A stretch of DNA of 64,000 nt from Phallusia mammillata (taxonomy: Eukaryota > Chordata > Ascidiacea > Phlebobranchia > Ascidiidae). The translations under genes and the position numbers were made by a program. Location: assembly GCA_003260075.1 (NCBI GenBank), contig QLIY01000157.1:37609-101608 (forward strand), written 5' to 3'. Below, piece by piece: positions 23,960-36,200 of this stretch. Numbering within the stretch: the stretch's first letter is position 1; each line of letters starts with the position of its first letter. The notes beneath the pieces were generated by a model that saw only the letters and a list, made by a program, of their open reading frames with translations, was not told where the DNA came from and searched no databases.

Positions 23960-24025
23960 CGTAACAGTGACGTCACAAATGACGTAAGAATAAGACGCGT
24001 GACGTAAAAAAGATGGCGGATAAAA
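23960..24025. promoter_or_regulatory. Orphan CRE/YY1-like promoter cluster
   Basis: GTGACGTCAC, ATGACGTAAG and GTGACGTAAA (CRE-type) lie within 50 bases, followed by AAGATGGCGG, a YY1-type core promoter element. The second haplotype copy (about 24826-24890) keeps the palindromic CRE but has lost the YY1-like word. No gene start could be matched to it. Confidence 0.35.
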
Positions 24026-24273
24026 TATGCGATATTGGGGTGTATTTTGGAGATGTCTTTATTTGTGTCATACGGTATTTCAGATGTTTTGTAAATTACA
24101 AGAAAAACAAATAGTTTTAAAATTACAATTTGGACTGCTATCGAAATCAAAAGTTGATTGGGTGGATTTTTTCAAGCATTTTGAAAGCTGAAAAACCAAT
24201 AAAGCGCTGATTTAAAAAAAATCAGCACTGAAAAGGGTATTGATAGGAACTACTTCTTTGAAACACCGGACAG

Positions 24274-24344
24274 CAGTGGTTCTAAACTCATTTCAGGCCA
24301 TGGACCACCAGTTCAATTAAATGAATATCGTGGACCAATCCATT
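24274..24344. mobile_element. hAT-type end, truncated at assembly joint
   Basis: Begins CAGTGGTTCTAAACTCATTT and matches the left 70 bases of the complete element at 25087, then stops at the ten-C joint. Confidence 0.7.
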
Positions 24345-25086
24345 CCCCCCCCCCGACACAAATGAAAGTAAATTCTTAAAAAAGGATTCTATTTGATTGG
24401 TCTGTGACCCAATAAAAATGCTTCCATGGATGGCCCACTGGTTGAGAACCGCTGTACTAAGCAATATCAGACCCTCCAACAGACAGCGTAGTCATTGACG
24501 AACTGAAGATGGCAGTTAGGCGAAATATACACATACATTCCATGTAAATTCATTGACTGATTCTGTTACTTGCAAATCGTGTTTTCAGAGGAACAGGGAA
24601 CTATGGCAGGGAGAAAACCTGAAAAAGTTTTTATTTATAAAATACTCGCCATGCACGCAGTTGGTGTACAATAGAATGTATTCCATATAGACTGTGAGCC
24701 ATCGTATAGAAATGATGGCAAAATACAAATACACGCATAAGGTGGGAGCGTTCCATTCCAACTCCACACAAACCCGACTCAAATCGACCAAACCCTCCTC
24801 CGGCGTTCGACCAAACAACAACGTAACAGTGACGTCACAAAAGACATAAGAATAAGACGCGTGACGTAAAAAACGTGGCGAAAAGAAAAAAATATGCCAT
24901 ATTGGGGTGTATTTGGAGATGTTTTTATTTGTGTCTTACGTTATTTTAGATGTTTGTACAAGAAAAATAAAGAGTTTTGAATTTACAATTTAGACAGAGC
25001 TATCAAAATAAAAAGTTGTTTGGGTGGAATTTTTTAGCATATTCTGAAGCAGAAAAACAATAAAGCATTGATTTAATTATCTACAG

Positions 25087-25431
25087 CAGTAGTTCTCAAC
25101 TCGTTTCAGGCCATGGGCCACCAGTTTAATTAAATGAATATCGTGGACCAATCCATCGTTGAGTAAGGGTAAAGAAAGGCCCAACAACAAGAATATTGGC
25201 TTAAAATATGTACAAAGTTTCGAAGATTAATTGATATCAAGCAACTGACAGATACCAATAAATAGCCCATAACTTGAATTAGCCTTTTTCTTACGAAATA
25301 TTTTATTAGTCGTCACTATATGTCAAAGCATCAAGCTAATAGATGATATTAAGTAAATATCATCAAATATATAATTAACGTCCTGTGGACCACCCAAAAA
25401 GCCATCATGGACCACCAGTTGAGAACCACTG
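25087..25431. mobile_element. hAT-type MITE (345 bp)
   Basis: Ends CAGTAGTTCTCAACTCG and CCAGTTGAGAACCACTG, interior AT-rich and non-coding. The flanking octamers ATCTACAG and CCCTGCAG match only partly (5 of 8), so the target duplication has decayed. Confidence 0.75.
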
Positions 25432-25860
25432 CCCTGCAGTAAACCATTCACCACAAATATATGCTCATTTCACACAGTGCATGACTGAAGGTTATAATAA
25501 ACCTATCGGTTGGGAACAATCAAATATTTTTCACACTGGACAAAACTACCTTACCACCTAATTAGACAAATACAAATAAAGAATCAGTAAAAAGATCAAT
25601 TAGTTACAAGGCCAGAACGCAGCGATGAAAAACTGCATCAACAAGAAAATGAACGTTATTGCGTATCTAAAACATTCGTAAAATAATTCTTGTATATCTG
25701 CATATAATATACAGAGGGCGGGGTATAATCTTAAAACACAACACATCAATATAGAAATGTATATTTTTGTATATATGATGCCAAAGGAATCAAAGTATTA
25801 AGCTATTGCTGTGCCACGCAGGGTGGAGCTACTACCACAAGAACCAACAGACAGAAAAGT

Positions 25861-26078
25861 ATGCTAAATACCGATAGATGGCGTAAAGAGCGTTGATACT
25901 TAAATTAACAGTGAGGTTGGGATAAGGTTAGGGACTAAATTTCTAAGTTGGTTGTATTAGTGTTATGAAACCCCACCCAACCCTAACAGGCCTACCGTTA
26001 GCATTTTTACACAAATTGCATTTAAAATATTTGCCAATGCTCTTTGCGCCCACCTAACCGTATTTAGCAAACTTATTT
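25861..26078. repeat. Inverted-repeat element (about 218 bp)
   Basis: The left end GCTAAATACCGATAGATGGC pairs imperfectly with the right end through CCTAACCGTATTTAGC over about 36 bases. The core word shares TAAATACCG with the element at 52570-52790, suggesting one MITE family. Confidence 0.6.
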
Positions 26079-26348
26079 GGTGTGAGTTCTTGTCTTAGGA
26101 GATTTTCCCTACAACTAAGGCTTAGTCAAGTAAAAACGCAACCTAACAAAATCTAGGCTATACAAAAACGCGAAAATACATGTACCTTTATTGCCACCCA
26201 GCGGTTTATACACAGCAACTCTTACCACCGCTAGATGTCAGCAAAGTCTCGACTACTGCATTGTTCACATGGACAGTACGTTTGACGTCAAAAAGCTTTT
26301 TTCACTATTCGAGCATGCATATATCGCAGGAATTGAAGCGTGACAGCG

Positions 26349-29300
26349 TTACGAAGTCGTTGACCTTAAGTGGCCTTCACCATCGGATGATTTCGGATCC
26401 GATGTTCCGTTGACGACCTTAGGTGCATCGGATACGTCACTTAATGAACTGGAACCATTTCGAAGTTTGGAGTCATTACTCAAAGTGGGAGTCGGGCTGC
26501 AAAACATATTTGCATGAATTTGTATGTCAAAAATCAAAAATATTAGGCATACATTACATAAAACCCGAGGTTCTGGATCATTTCTAGGAAGGTTTCGATG
26601 ATAAATAGCCACAAGGTTCTTTAGCCAGTAGCCACAACATAATAAAATTGCTAAACTAATTGTTTGGCTTTCTTTCATTTATCCCTAAAGGTAAAAGTAA
26701 TTTCCCCCCTTGCTTTGTGGTCAATTTAGACCTGGTTGAAAGTTTCTTCTTTTATTTCATATATGTTATCTTGTTAACAGCATAAAAACATCACACAGCT
26801 AACAGAACGTAAACGACCTCAAATTTGACCTCTTCATAACTCACAAAAGTGCTGATCTTCCCCATGAAAAACGCCTAAACAATGCTCTATGCGGTGACAA
26901 ACGTTCAGGCAACAAACTAGAGATATATCCTTTAGGGTTGAAAGAGTAGGTGTCACAAACATAAAACGTAAGCTGTGACTGGATTACTTAACCGTTCAAA
27001 AACGACTTACGGCATAGAGGGTTGTGACGCTTTGTCATCTTGCTGGCTTTCCCCTGCGATCTCCACCCCGTACGTGACGTCATCGCTCTCTGCGTCATCA
27101 TCAGGAGTGACGTAAACAACTTCGAGGGTCAGTTTCTCCACCTGGTATAGAAAGGTTTTGAATTACATATTGGTGCTGTGTTCTAGTATCAGCATTGCTG
27201 CAAGAAACTGCTCGTCATGGTATAGCATATAAAACCAATATTTTATCCATTTTTGTGTAATGGGCATATATACAAGCTATATTATGACAGATCACTGTGA
27301 ACAACATCAGATGTGCATGCTGTAGCCACACACTAGTTTTCTTGTGCACTACGTATGGTTTGGAGTGTGCAACTGTGCATCCGAAAATAAAAGCATTTGC
27401 TCTTTAGTTTGTAATTTGCAATGAAATTGTTAAAATGAGGTGTAACCGCGTGTCATACTGACAATAGCCCAAACACCTTCTTAATGCACTGCCCCGCCTC
27501 AAAAGGTTCAGGTCAAAACCGAATATTCGGCCACTAGACCAAACTAAGCCCCACTTTCCGATAAGGTTTTCAACTGAACCTTACGTTGTTGATGTAGTTG
27601 AATTCATTTCTTACACACCAAACAACTTTTACAATATGTATAGCTGAACAAAAAATCCAATATTTTGCAGACAACACAACTCAATAAGTTAATTTTTTTT
27701 GTTTTAATTTAGCATTATTGAATATTGGGCATGAATTTTATACAAGTTCAGGGCCAAACTGAAACAGCGGCAAAAGAACATATTCAGCCAACCAAACTTC
27801 TGTGCATCACCAGTTGTTACCTCATGTGGACCTATTAATGTTTTATACTGACAGGTATTAGAACAATAGTTGCTCATATGACAAAACACTGAATAGCAGG
27901 AAACATACCAACACACTAGCTCTATTTTCCCACTGACATAATTGTGTTGTGCTTAAATATTCGCACAGGAGATTATTGCTATTAATGCTGGCTACAAACA
28001 GCCCTGATGCGTTTAGCATTTACTCAAAAAAGGTAACATTGTCACACATCTCTCAGGGATATGTGATTATTTTTAAGATGAAGTATTTGTACCATTTTTG
28101 CTACTTTGTACCAAAAATTTATTGAGAAATATTAACTTTTGACCAAATTTACACTGTGACAAAAACACCATTTTGCTCTTAAGTTTCGCCAAAGTACAAG
28201 AGCATTTTTCCCCACAACAACACTGAAAGTGCATTATGTCAATATAAAAAGGATTACACACAAATCATTTCAAGAAGCAATTTTGACTGCTTGCACAACT
28301 ATATTTATGACATAACAAAGTTATATAAATCCCCACTTCCATATACCAAAATCATGTATTGTATCGGTTTTGACATGAACAACATGACGTCACCAATTTG
28401 TCACATGAGAACTGTACGGGAAAGTCCAGGCAGATGTTTTTTTGACAAAAATCGGGTCTAACTGATGCGGTATGTCGTTTCACTGAAAATGGCATGAGCA
28501 TTTGCCGAAACATTTGAAAAATAAAGTATATCACTTTTTACCTCTATTTGGGCCGTTATTTTCATCAATAAACTTATGAACATGTCCATATGTAGTATAT
28601 ATTCCAAATCGGACTAATTTATACAGGACATATATTTAAATCCATTCTAGTGTATGCAACATTGTAGCTTTAAAAATGTGGATTTAAACAGTTTTCAATA
28701 TTCAGGAGTACTTTTTACAGCATTGATTGAAATTTTGATATGGAGCTATACCGTAATATACAAGCACACTAACCTTACATTTAATAAGGCTTATCTTTAA
28801 CACAAGACCTCAAAACATAAACAGTTTGTTTCATAAAGATTGAGTAAAGTGGGGTACTGACCTGCTGGGAAAGAATGGAGACAGCATCTTGATGTTTGGC
28901 ATGCCTTAGATCCTGATTATTGACAGATAAGATTGCATCGCCGACATATAGGCCTCCTGTACGATCAGTAACAGCCCCTTCGTGGATTTCTGATATTAGG
29001 ATCGGTACCCCATGTTCTCTGCCACCCTGAAACAGAAAAAATGAAACAATAATTCAAAACTATTTTTTCAGTGTTATTTTTTTGTAGATGAAGCAATAGG
29101 CAAAGGCCATTTGAATTGGTCAAAAGCTATTGTTTAACAAATATTTATAATATGTCATTATCTAAAAACAAAATAAACAGGGTTTAAAAATGATACTTTC
29201 AGTACATAAGCATCAACATAGGTGTTGTGAACGATTTATAATAGTTACAGGATATGTTTAGTGAGTAGGCGGAAAACAATTTAAAGCAGATTGTGATACA

Positions 29301-32300
29301 CACAAACTTACAGTAATTGAAATTCCTAGTCCTTCTGCGGCACCTTTTGTGATTGTCACCTGTCGAACGTCACCAACACCGTGTCGTTGATGGGAAATTG
29401 CTTTGTCCTAAAACAAAACAAATTTTGTGTAAAAGGTCAAATTAAGCTCTACACACATACATTAAGCATATGTGATTGAATATAGTCAAGTTATACCAAA
29501 AATAAAGTAGTCTTTAAAGTATTTTATTTATTTATATATATGCAGTGAACCCAAATAAATATATAATAATTTGTAAATATAAATGTAACATAACTGATAA
29601 AAATTCTAACATATCTCATATATAATTAAAATCAAGGCAAAATTTGCAAATCTTAAGTTGTAATCTTACTTAAAGTTAGATGACTATTGTTGACGTAAAA
29701 CACAACACTGCCAATATCCTATCGAAATAAATATCGAAAAAAAGATACAAGATTTAGACAAGAACTTTAAAACTTCGTCCTACCTGAGCGGGTGAAGAAA
29801 GTTTACTTGCGCCTCGACAAGCACGAATAACGGTTTTGTGTCGGTGGAGATGAATTTCAGCTTCAAGTTGGTGCCACATTTTTTCGAAGTTCGGGGGTTT
29901 AATGTTGCGTCCGAGAAGCTGGATCTGTTGAATCCTGAAACACAACATGTCAGAGATCAGATCAAATTTCAAGCTGCTGTGTAATTTGATAGAAGCACTG
30001 GGTTCTTGACATGGCACTTTTACTAGGTTAAAGTTCAAATGCCAACTCATATAAGATACCAACAATACTAGAGTCGTACTGATATACATTTTTTATTTTG
30101 TTTGTTGTTTATCAAAACACATGGTACAGTCAAAAAACAAAAAAATACACTGTAAAAAAGTACAAAAATTCAAATCAAACAAACTAAAAATGGAAAAAAT
30201 ATGAAAAAAGAAAACAATTCAAAAGCTACTGCACTTCATCAGAATTTTTTTTAGGCAATCCCAAACTTTAGGACTAGTAAAAGGGTAACTATGGTTCTAA
30301 CTAAATTGCATAGGTGTTGGCGTGTTGCTGATTGCAAATGAAAACAAATATGTATGTATTAATCTTAGTATCTTACCTTCCAGCTAGTTCCTTGTCAAGA
30401 TATTTGGCTGCCAACCTTGCACCATACAACTCACTTTCCAAGCCAGCAGATTTCTTGGTCAGTGCCAATTTTTCTTGCTTTAAACTGTTGATTTCGTGAC
30501 GCAGCATTGTCTGGTTGCGAGCTTCAGTTCGAAATGTTTCTAATTCATCATCCTAGTAAATATAATTAGATTTTTTTCTTCTTTTTTGTAAGTTTTAAGT
30601 TTTATGACTTGTAGTGTACTACCAAATGGAAAGAAATCTATGTAAAAGTACCAAGTCAATAAATGAGGGTTTATGAGACAGTACACACTGTTTCAAACCT
30701 ACAAGGTCTCATCAGTGCAGCTGGTGATGAGAGAAGGGCCGTATTGGCTAGTGTAGCCATCCAATGACACTCCAGTTTGTTGGGAGTAACAGGCTAAAAA
30801 GCCACCCATTCTGTGCGATGCCACAACTGGGCTTAAACCACAAAAGAAACTAGTTCACAATGGCCAAGCAACCACTTGGGAACCAAGGTGATGCTGGCTC
30901 AGTGTCACAGTATCAATGTCAAAGCATCAAGCCAATAGATCTGCACTGATGAGACATTATACGGTAGGTCAAAACTGTGTGCACTGTCTGCAAAATGAAA
31001 TCTACTACAAAAAAGTTCAAAGAAGTTTCAGATTAAAGAAAAAAGTATAATACACTTCATAAAAAGAGATGAGCTTAAGTAATACCGTATTTTACGGACC
31101 ATAAAGCGCACCGCCCCCCCCCCCTTATGGTCCGTAAAATACGGTACTTCAGACATTTTGGAGTCACATAAAAAAATTGTAATAAATGTGTACAGGCTTC
31201 AGTGTTTTTCATGCTCTATATATATATATACTCAGTTTTATTTAAGATGTTACATCACTTGTTTTGGTCACATAAATACTAAACATGAGGCACATTTTTT
31301 TCTGCATTACCAGTTTTTGTTTGATGGTGGTTGGGTCAAAGGTCGACCCAGTGTTTGCGGCATGAAGTTGAAGTTGCAAAGTGTGAAGTTGCCTCACAAG
31401 TTGCGAGGTTTCAAGTTGTGCCGCGTCATAGTTTGAACCCCCCCCCCCCTTATGGTCCGTAAAATACGGTACTTCAGACATTTTGGAGTCACATAATAAA
31501 ATTGTAATAAATGTGTACAGGCTTCAGTGTTTTTCATGCTCTCTCTCTCTCTCTCCCCCCCCCCGAGCGGTCAGCAATTCTTCCCTGCTGTTGATTGCAT
31601 CAGCCTGTGAAACATTCATTGGACAATGTGAAAAATAACTCAATAAATGAAACAAACAATATTTCCCAGCATATGACCATAGCCCCCCCCCCCGAGCGGT
31701 CAGCAATTCTTCCCTGCTGTTGATTGCATCAGCCTGTGAAATATTCATTGGACAATGTGAAAAATAACTCAGTAAATGAAACAAAAAATATTTCACAGCA
31801 TATGACCATAGCTTTTTTTATTGTATTTTTCGACAATCAGGCGACAGTCCGAGAACTGAAAATGGCCCTTTGTCGTTCACGGGGTTCGAACGCAAGATAC
31901 TCCCGGGCACGAATCCCGATCAGGTTTTATCTGTATATGGGTCAGGCGCGCCAGGCCATTCGGCCAAGTTCCCGCCCATGACCATAGTTGTAAAAGGAAA
32001 AAATTACAAACAAAACAAAACTATTTTTGTACCAACCCCCATATCATTTTTAAAGGCCACACCTTCTGTTAAACTACAGTCAATGAAACTTTCATGGGGT
32101 TGGGTGCTTTTGAATTGCTTCATACTATTTAGAAACACTATTTGAGGGGAGTGGCTAACATATTTTGCTGTCCCTTAAAATTGCATGTTTTGTGTGGTTT
32201 TATACTAACATATTAAAAAACATGTGAAAGCAATTTGAGCGGATTGGACCAGTATATATATAATGTTCCTATGTTTTTTTTTATCTAATCATAAAAACTT

Positions 32301-33210
32301 GCCCATAATACACCCCCCCCCCATTTTGCTGTCCCTTAAAATTGCATGTTTTGTGTGGTTTTATACTAACTTATTAAAAAACATGTGGAAGCAACTTGAG
32401 CGGATTGCACCAGTATATATATAATGTTCCTATGTGTTTTTTTAATCCAACACTCACAAAAAATTGCCAATAATATTTGCCAAACAAGTCATAATTAGGG
32501 GATAGCAACATTGAAAAACCACAACAATTGTATGAAATAAAACACAAATACAAAAAGTTATTTTTGCAAGCAACTGCTTGGGAACAAAGTTATTTTTTAT
32601 GTGTTGGATATGTTGTTTGTTGTTTTACTGTTTGTTACAGTTAGTCACATGAACACGGGTTAGACATATTTCACATGGCAATTAGAATCAAAGCAGAATA
32701 TGATGGTGATGGAAACCCCCCCCCCCTACAAAAAGTTATTTTTGCAAGCAACTGCTTGGGAACAAAGTTATTTTGTGTGTGTTGCATATGTTGTTTGTTG
32801 TTTTATTGTTTGTTACATGTAGTCACATGAACACGGGTTAGACATATTTCACATGGCAATTTGAATCAAAGCAGAAGATGATGGAAATAGCTTTCAGACA
32901 TTGAACTGTTACAAAGCACAAAAATCGATATGGCCCAATTGGAGGACTAATATAAATGTGTAAGTGATTTAAAAAAGTATTTATTTACTACCTCGAGTTT
33001 GGCATTGGTTTGTGCAGTTGTCTGAGTTTTGTGGCATAACTGTGAAAAGCATGAACTCAAAGTGTTCATTTTGTCCCTTGCATCTAAAATTAAATCCTCA
33101 TTTTCCTCAAAGTCTCCTTCCCCAAGCAGAACATCCAAATCCACAAATGCCTTGTCAAATTCCTTTTCCAATACATCCAGGCAATGAAAAATCGAGGCAG
33201 ACCCAGCCAT
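26349..33210 (-). CDS. GOPC: Golgi-associated PDZ and coiled-coil protein (GOPC/CAL/PIST)
   Basis: Golgi scaffold that binds C-terminal tails of membrane cargo through one PDZ domain. Exons in coding order: 32992-33210, exon 2 in two pieces (about 31565-31604, then 31311-31439), 30377-30552, 29784-29934, 29312-29407, 28862-29026, 27011-27141, 26349-26496. The start has the family signature [20 protein letters not shown], then [13 protein letters not shown] coiled coil follows ([23 protein letters not shown]), then [20 protein letters not shown]. The PDZ runs from [10 protein letters not shown] (carboxylate loop GLGI) through [10 protein letters not shown] to DAVSILSQQ. The tail is acidic, then Ser/Thr-rich, ending at a TAA (26349). 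Exon 2 is interrupted by 10-C joints and duplicated intron, so its middle is missing at least two bases. The other phases agree. Orthology is clear from near-continuous similarity to the vertebrate protein. Confidence 0.95.
30678..30991. mobile_element. Non-autonomous element with about 45-bp inverted ends
   Basis: The left end (GACAGTACACACTGTTTC to CATCAGTGCAG) is the inverse of the right end (CTGCACTGATGAGAC to GTGCACTGTCTGC), allowing for a few mismatches. It lies in GOPC intron 2. A solo end occurs at 12940-12996. Superfamily not recognised. Confidence 0.7.
31086..31146. repeat. Hairpin repeat ACCGTATTTTACGG, interrupted by poly-C
   Basis: ACCGTATTTTACGGACCATAA is mirrored by TTATGGTCCGTAAAATACGG with an 11-C tract (31114-31124) between. 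The right arm recurs at 31450 after another joint. Probably a MITE hairpin that broke the contigs. Confidence 0.7.
31311..31733 (-). other. GOPC exon 2 scrambled by assembly joints
   Basis: The 3' half of the exon is 31311-31439 (donor after position 31311). The 5' half appears twice, 31565-31604 and 31694-31733, each behind acceptor TTTCACAG in the minus strand. Between them lie 12 C (31438-31449), a repeat of intron sequence (31450-31554), ten C (31555-31564) and 11 C (31683-31693). The 5' half ends after one base of a codon and the 3' half starts in frame, so at least two bases are missing. Confidence 0.85.
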
Positions 33211-36200
33211 TGTAATTTGTCCGAACAGATATTTCACGTTACCAAACTTTCATCTATTTGTTATGGATCAAAGTGCAAAAATCTGGAACAAGTGCATGAA
33301 TTGTATTTTTTAATGTATAAGGAATTCAAAATAATAATTAAAAAATTGTTTTTGTTACAGTCAACGACAACAATCAGCTGTATCAGCTCAAGCTGTTTTG
33401 TATACTACATTTTGTATGTGATACATTTAAAATAGCCTTCAAATAGCTGTTTTTAATAGTCAAAGACACAAAGCAGCTATTTTGTTGTAATTTTATATGT
33501 GTTAAATTTGAAAAATCCCCAATATGGAACTTTCTGATAAACAAACAATTTGAACTTTTGGTCATAGAAATTAGAAAATACAGCAAAAAAATAACTCAAC
33601 AAAACACTTCCCCCCCCCCCCTGTGACGTCATTAACCTATGTACGTACAATTGTACACTAGACCCGAAATTAGAAAATACAGCAAAAAATAACTCAGCAA
33701 AACGCTTCTTTGAACCGGCTGAAGTATGTAACCAAAAGTCAAACACTTGATTATTTTTCAAAACTCGTTTTAATAGCAAAAACACAGTTAACAAACAAAT
33801 AACATACGTAATGAGTAACGCATATATATTTTATTTTACTTTTATAAATATCAAAGTTATGTAAACTATCTACAGACACACCCTAAATTACGTGGAATAG
33901 CACCATAACAGGTTTTACTGAAGCCGAAACCTCAAATATTTCAACCAAAACTGCCTGAAGCAAATAAAATTTAATAAACAAACGTTTCTCGTTTTCGTCT
34001 CACATGATAAGACACGGGTGCATTCGATCATGACAGATAAAAAACGTCATGCTGGCACAATAGAAATCACAACTATTTTTCGCTCTTCTGGTATTTGTTT
34101 TGTATTGATATGGTTGGATTCGGCAAGTCTGAAAAGTCATATTTTGTTCTTCTTTATCGTTGGGACAAAATATGACAAATCCAACAACAGTTCAGCTTTT
34201 AGCGAAATTGAAAGTATGGACGGTATTTTCTAACCCAGGAATCGGCAACCCATTGTTTGCACTGCGGACCGGCCTTCAAAAAAGCTACAAACATTTAGCA
34301 AAGCAAAACGCCTAAATTAGCTAATCATCTCCGGATGCACGTGGAAAATGTTTCCAAGCATTTAACCTGAAAACTATACGGCCTGGTAACGAACTACTCG
34401 CAGACTGGCGGTTGCCAAATTATACTCTTGTATTAATCTGAAGTGTCACAAAAATTAGTAGAAAGAGAGTATTTTCAGATCAATGACTTTTATTTTATTT
34501 TTTTCTGAAGTATTTTTGACTCTTTTTACTGTTAATTAACTTGAATAAAAGATAAATAAAAATTTGTAGTGTTGTACCTATACTATCAGTATTTTTTTCT
34601 GTTCTGATGTAGGTTATTTCTGCACATTATTTTAAACTGCTAGAGAAACTACAACTGATGTGCTTTCAAAAAAGAACCAAAGTACACTTGTGTCATGGTG
34701 ATATATATTTTTGCATTAACTACACCAAACGGCCGACTTGAAACGAAAAGACAAAAAAACAAGGCGACAATTTTCAACGGCGGATGCTGGAAACGCCTGG
34801 CACCGGGTACGTGCCGAGAGCGAGAGAAGCGCAAGAAAAACGCACGACACGAAAAAAAGAGAAAAAGAAAAAAGGCGACGCAAAAACTGTCAGATGCTGA
34901 TCTGAGTCAAAAAATACGATTTTGATCGGGCGTTTCAACTGAAATGAATAAAAGGTCAACGCCTGTCACACCTTAGAGCCAAAAAAGATAAATTCACAAA
35001 AGTTTAAGCAGTACTAGGAAGTACTGGCAAAATACAACGTTCGCTTATAGTACAGGAAACAAGAAAACGGGCGCAAAAATAGTGGCAAGTGAAACTATAG
35101 TCATTCTTAAAAAGACAGAAAACTACACAAGGGTGGCCAACGAAAAAAGGCGCTTATTTTTAGCTCTGATTTAGGTCACATATAGCAATTCTTTGTGGCT
35201 AAAAAACACGTCTTTCTCAGCAAACTGTAGTTTTTTTTCTGCTATACATTAAGGTGAACAAGTTTTCACATTCAACCTCTAGGAAATCCGAAACAGCCCC
35301 GAAAAAAACAAAACAATATACAAGGTTTTGTAACCAATTTTTTTTACAACTGCTTTGAAAACCAAGTTTATGTGTGCAAAGACATTAAAGCGAAACATAA
35401 GAAATAATATCGTAAATTTACGATTTTTTACTTCCACATGCTGTTAAGTCAAGGTTTTTAGGATAGTATTTTGGTCACACTTTGTTCTGTGAAACTAGGA
35501 GAAACTTTATGAAAGAGACAAAAATAAAACACACATTCTACAACGCTATGGAAAAAATAAAAACGAACTTTTGAGTTTTAGTTGCCAATGTTTGGAGTTT
35601 TGAAATCAAAAATTTCTTGTGTTCTGATGCCCTTAATTGGGTAATTATTTTACACAAATTTTAAAGTGACCTAATTACTTTACACAAATTTTAAAGTGCA
35701 AAAAATTACAGCAATATAGCAGACTTTAGTGTAGTTAAAATGTGGAGAAAATACGTTTGAAAGTCAAGTGTTTTAGGCAGGGAAAAAACGCGTCCAAAAA
35801 AACAACAAACACTTTTGATCTCTTGAATAAATCAACTGGAAACAAATGTAAAATTTATGCTGGGAAGAAAAAAAGAGAAAACATTACTGTGCTTGTAAAT
35901 CTAATGCATTTACCCATCTTAGAGTTTAATGCTTTTTAAGCACTTGAATGAAATAATATTTAGTGGACAATTAGTATTATAGTTTGCAAATTACACTGGA
36001 ACTGGCCAAAGAGGTGTTTATCAATATGCTGAAAGAAAAGGCAAGTTTCTTGTGCGCCCCTAGTGGCAATAACACCACACAATCAACACCGCTAAGTGTG
36101 GTGTCGTAATACTTTCAAGAAAATCACGCGCTAAAAGCGATAAAAAAGGTAAAAATTCAATCACGAATATTAAAACACGCGAACTTTTTCTGTGGGTAAA

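Larger units (their letters stand above)
23495..25160. repeat. Tandem duplicate of about 0.8 kb around a 10-C joint
   Basis: About 23495-24344 recurs at 24355-25160 with dispersed differences; ten C at 24345-24354 mark the joint. The left copy ends inside a hAT-type end (from 24274) that continues intact in the right copy (from 25087). Interpreted as two haplotypes placed end to end. Confidence 0.85.
22285..26348. other. Gene-poor interval between IAH1 copy 3 and GOPC
   Basis: Contains a tRNA-like SINE (22369), hAT-type MITEs (23162, 24274, 25087), an inverted-repeat element (25861), a CRE/YY1-like promoter cluster (23960-24025) and a duplicated block of about 0.8 kb joined by ten C at 24345-24354. 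A TTTATT at 26183 (AATAAA on the minus strand) could terminate GOPC. No protein-coding gene is convincing. Confidence 0.6.

Noticed and set aside
23723-24821. Pair of similar 78-codon minus-strand frames as a duplicated small gene
   Set aside because: They sit in the haplotype-duplicated block, lack a recognisable domain and continue into AT-rich sequence; no splice context that supports a gene.
31560-31800. Tandem repeat array around the GOPC exon 2 start, suggestive of exon duplication
   Set aside because: Both copies are bounded by C joints and differ like alleles; an assembly duplication explains them better than a real repeat of the exon.
34695-34925. Lys/Arg-rich plus-strand open frame
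   Set aside because: Purine-rich low-complexity sequence (AAGAAAAAG repeats) gives a basic peptide by composition; no homologous family recognised.
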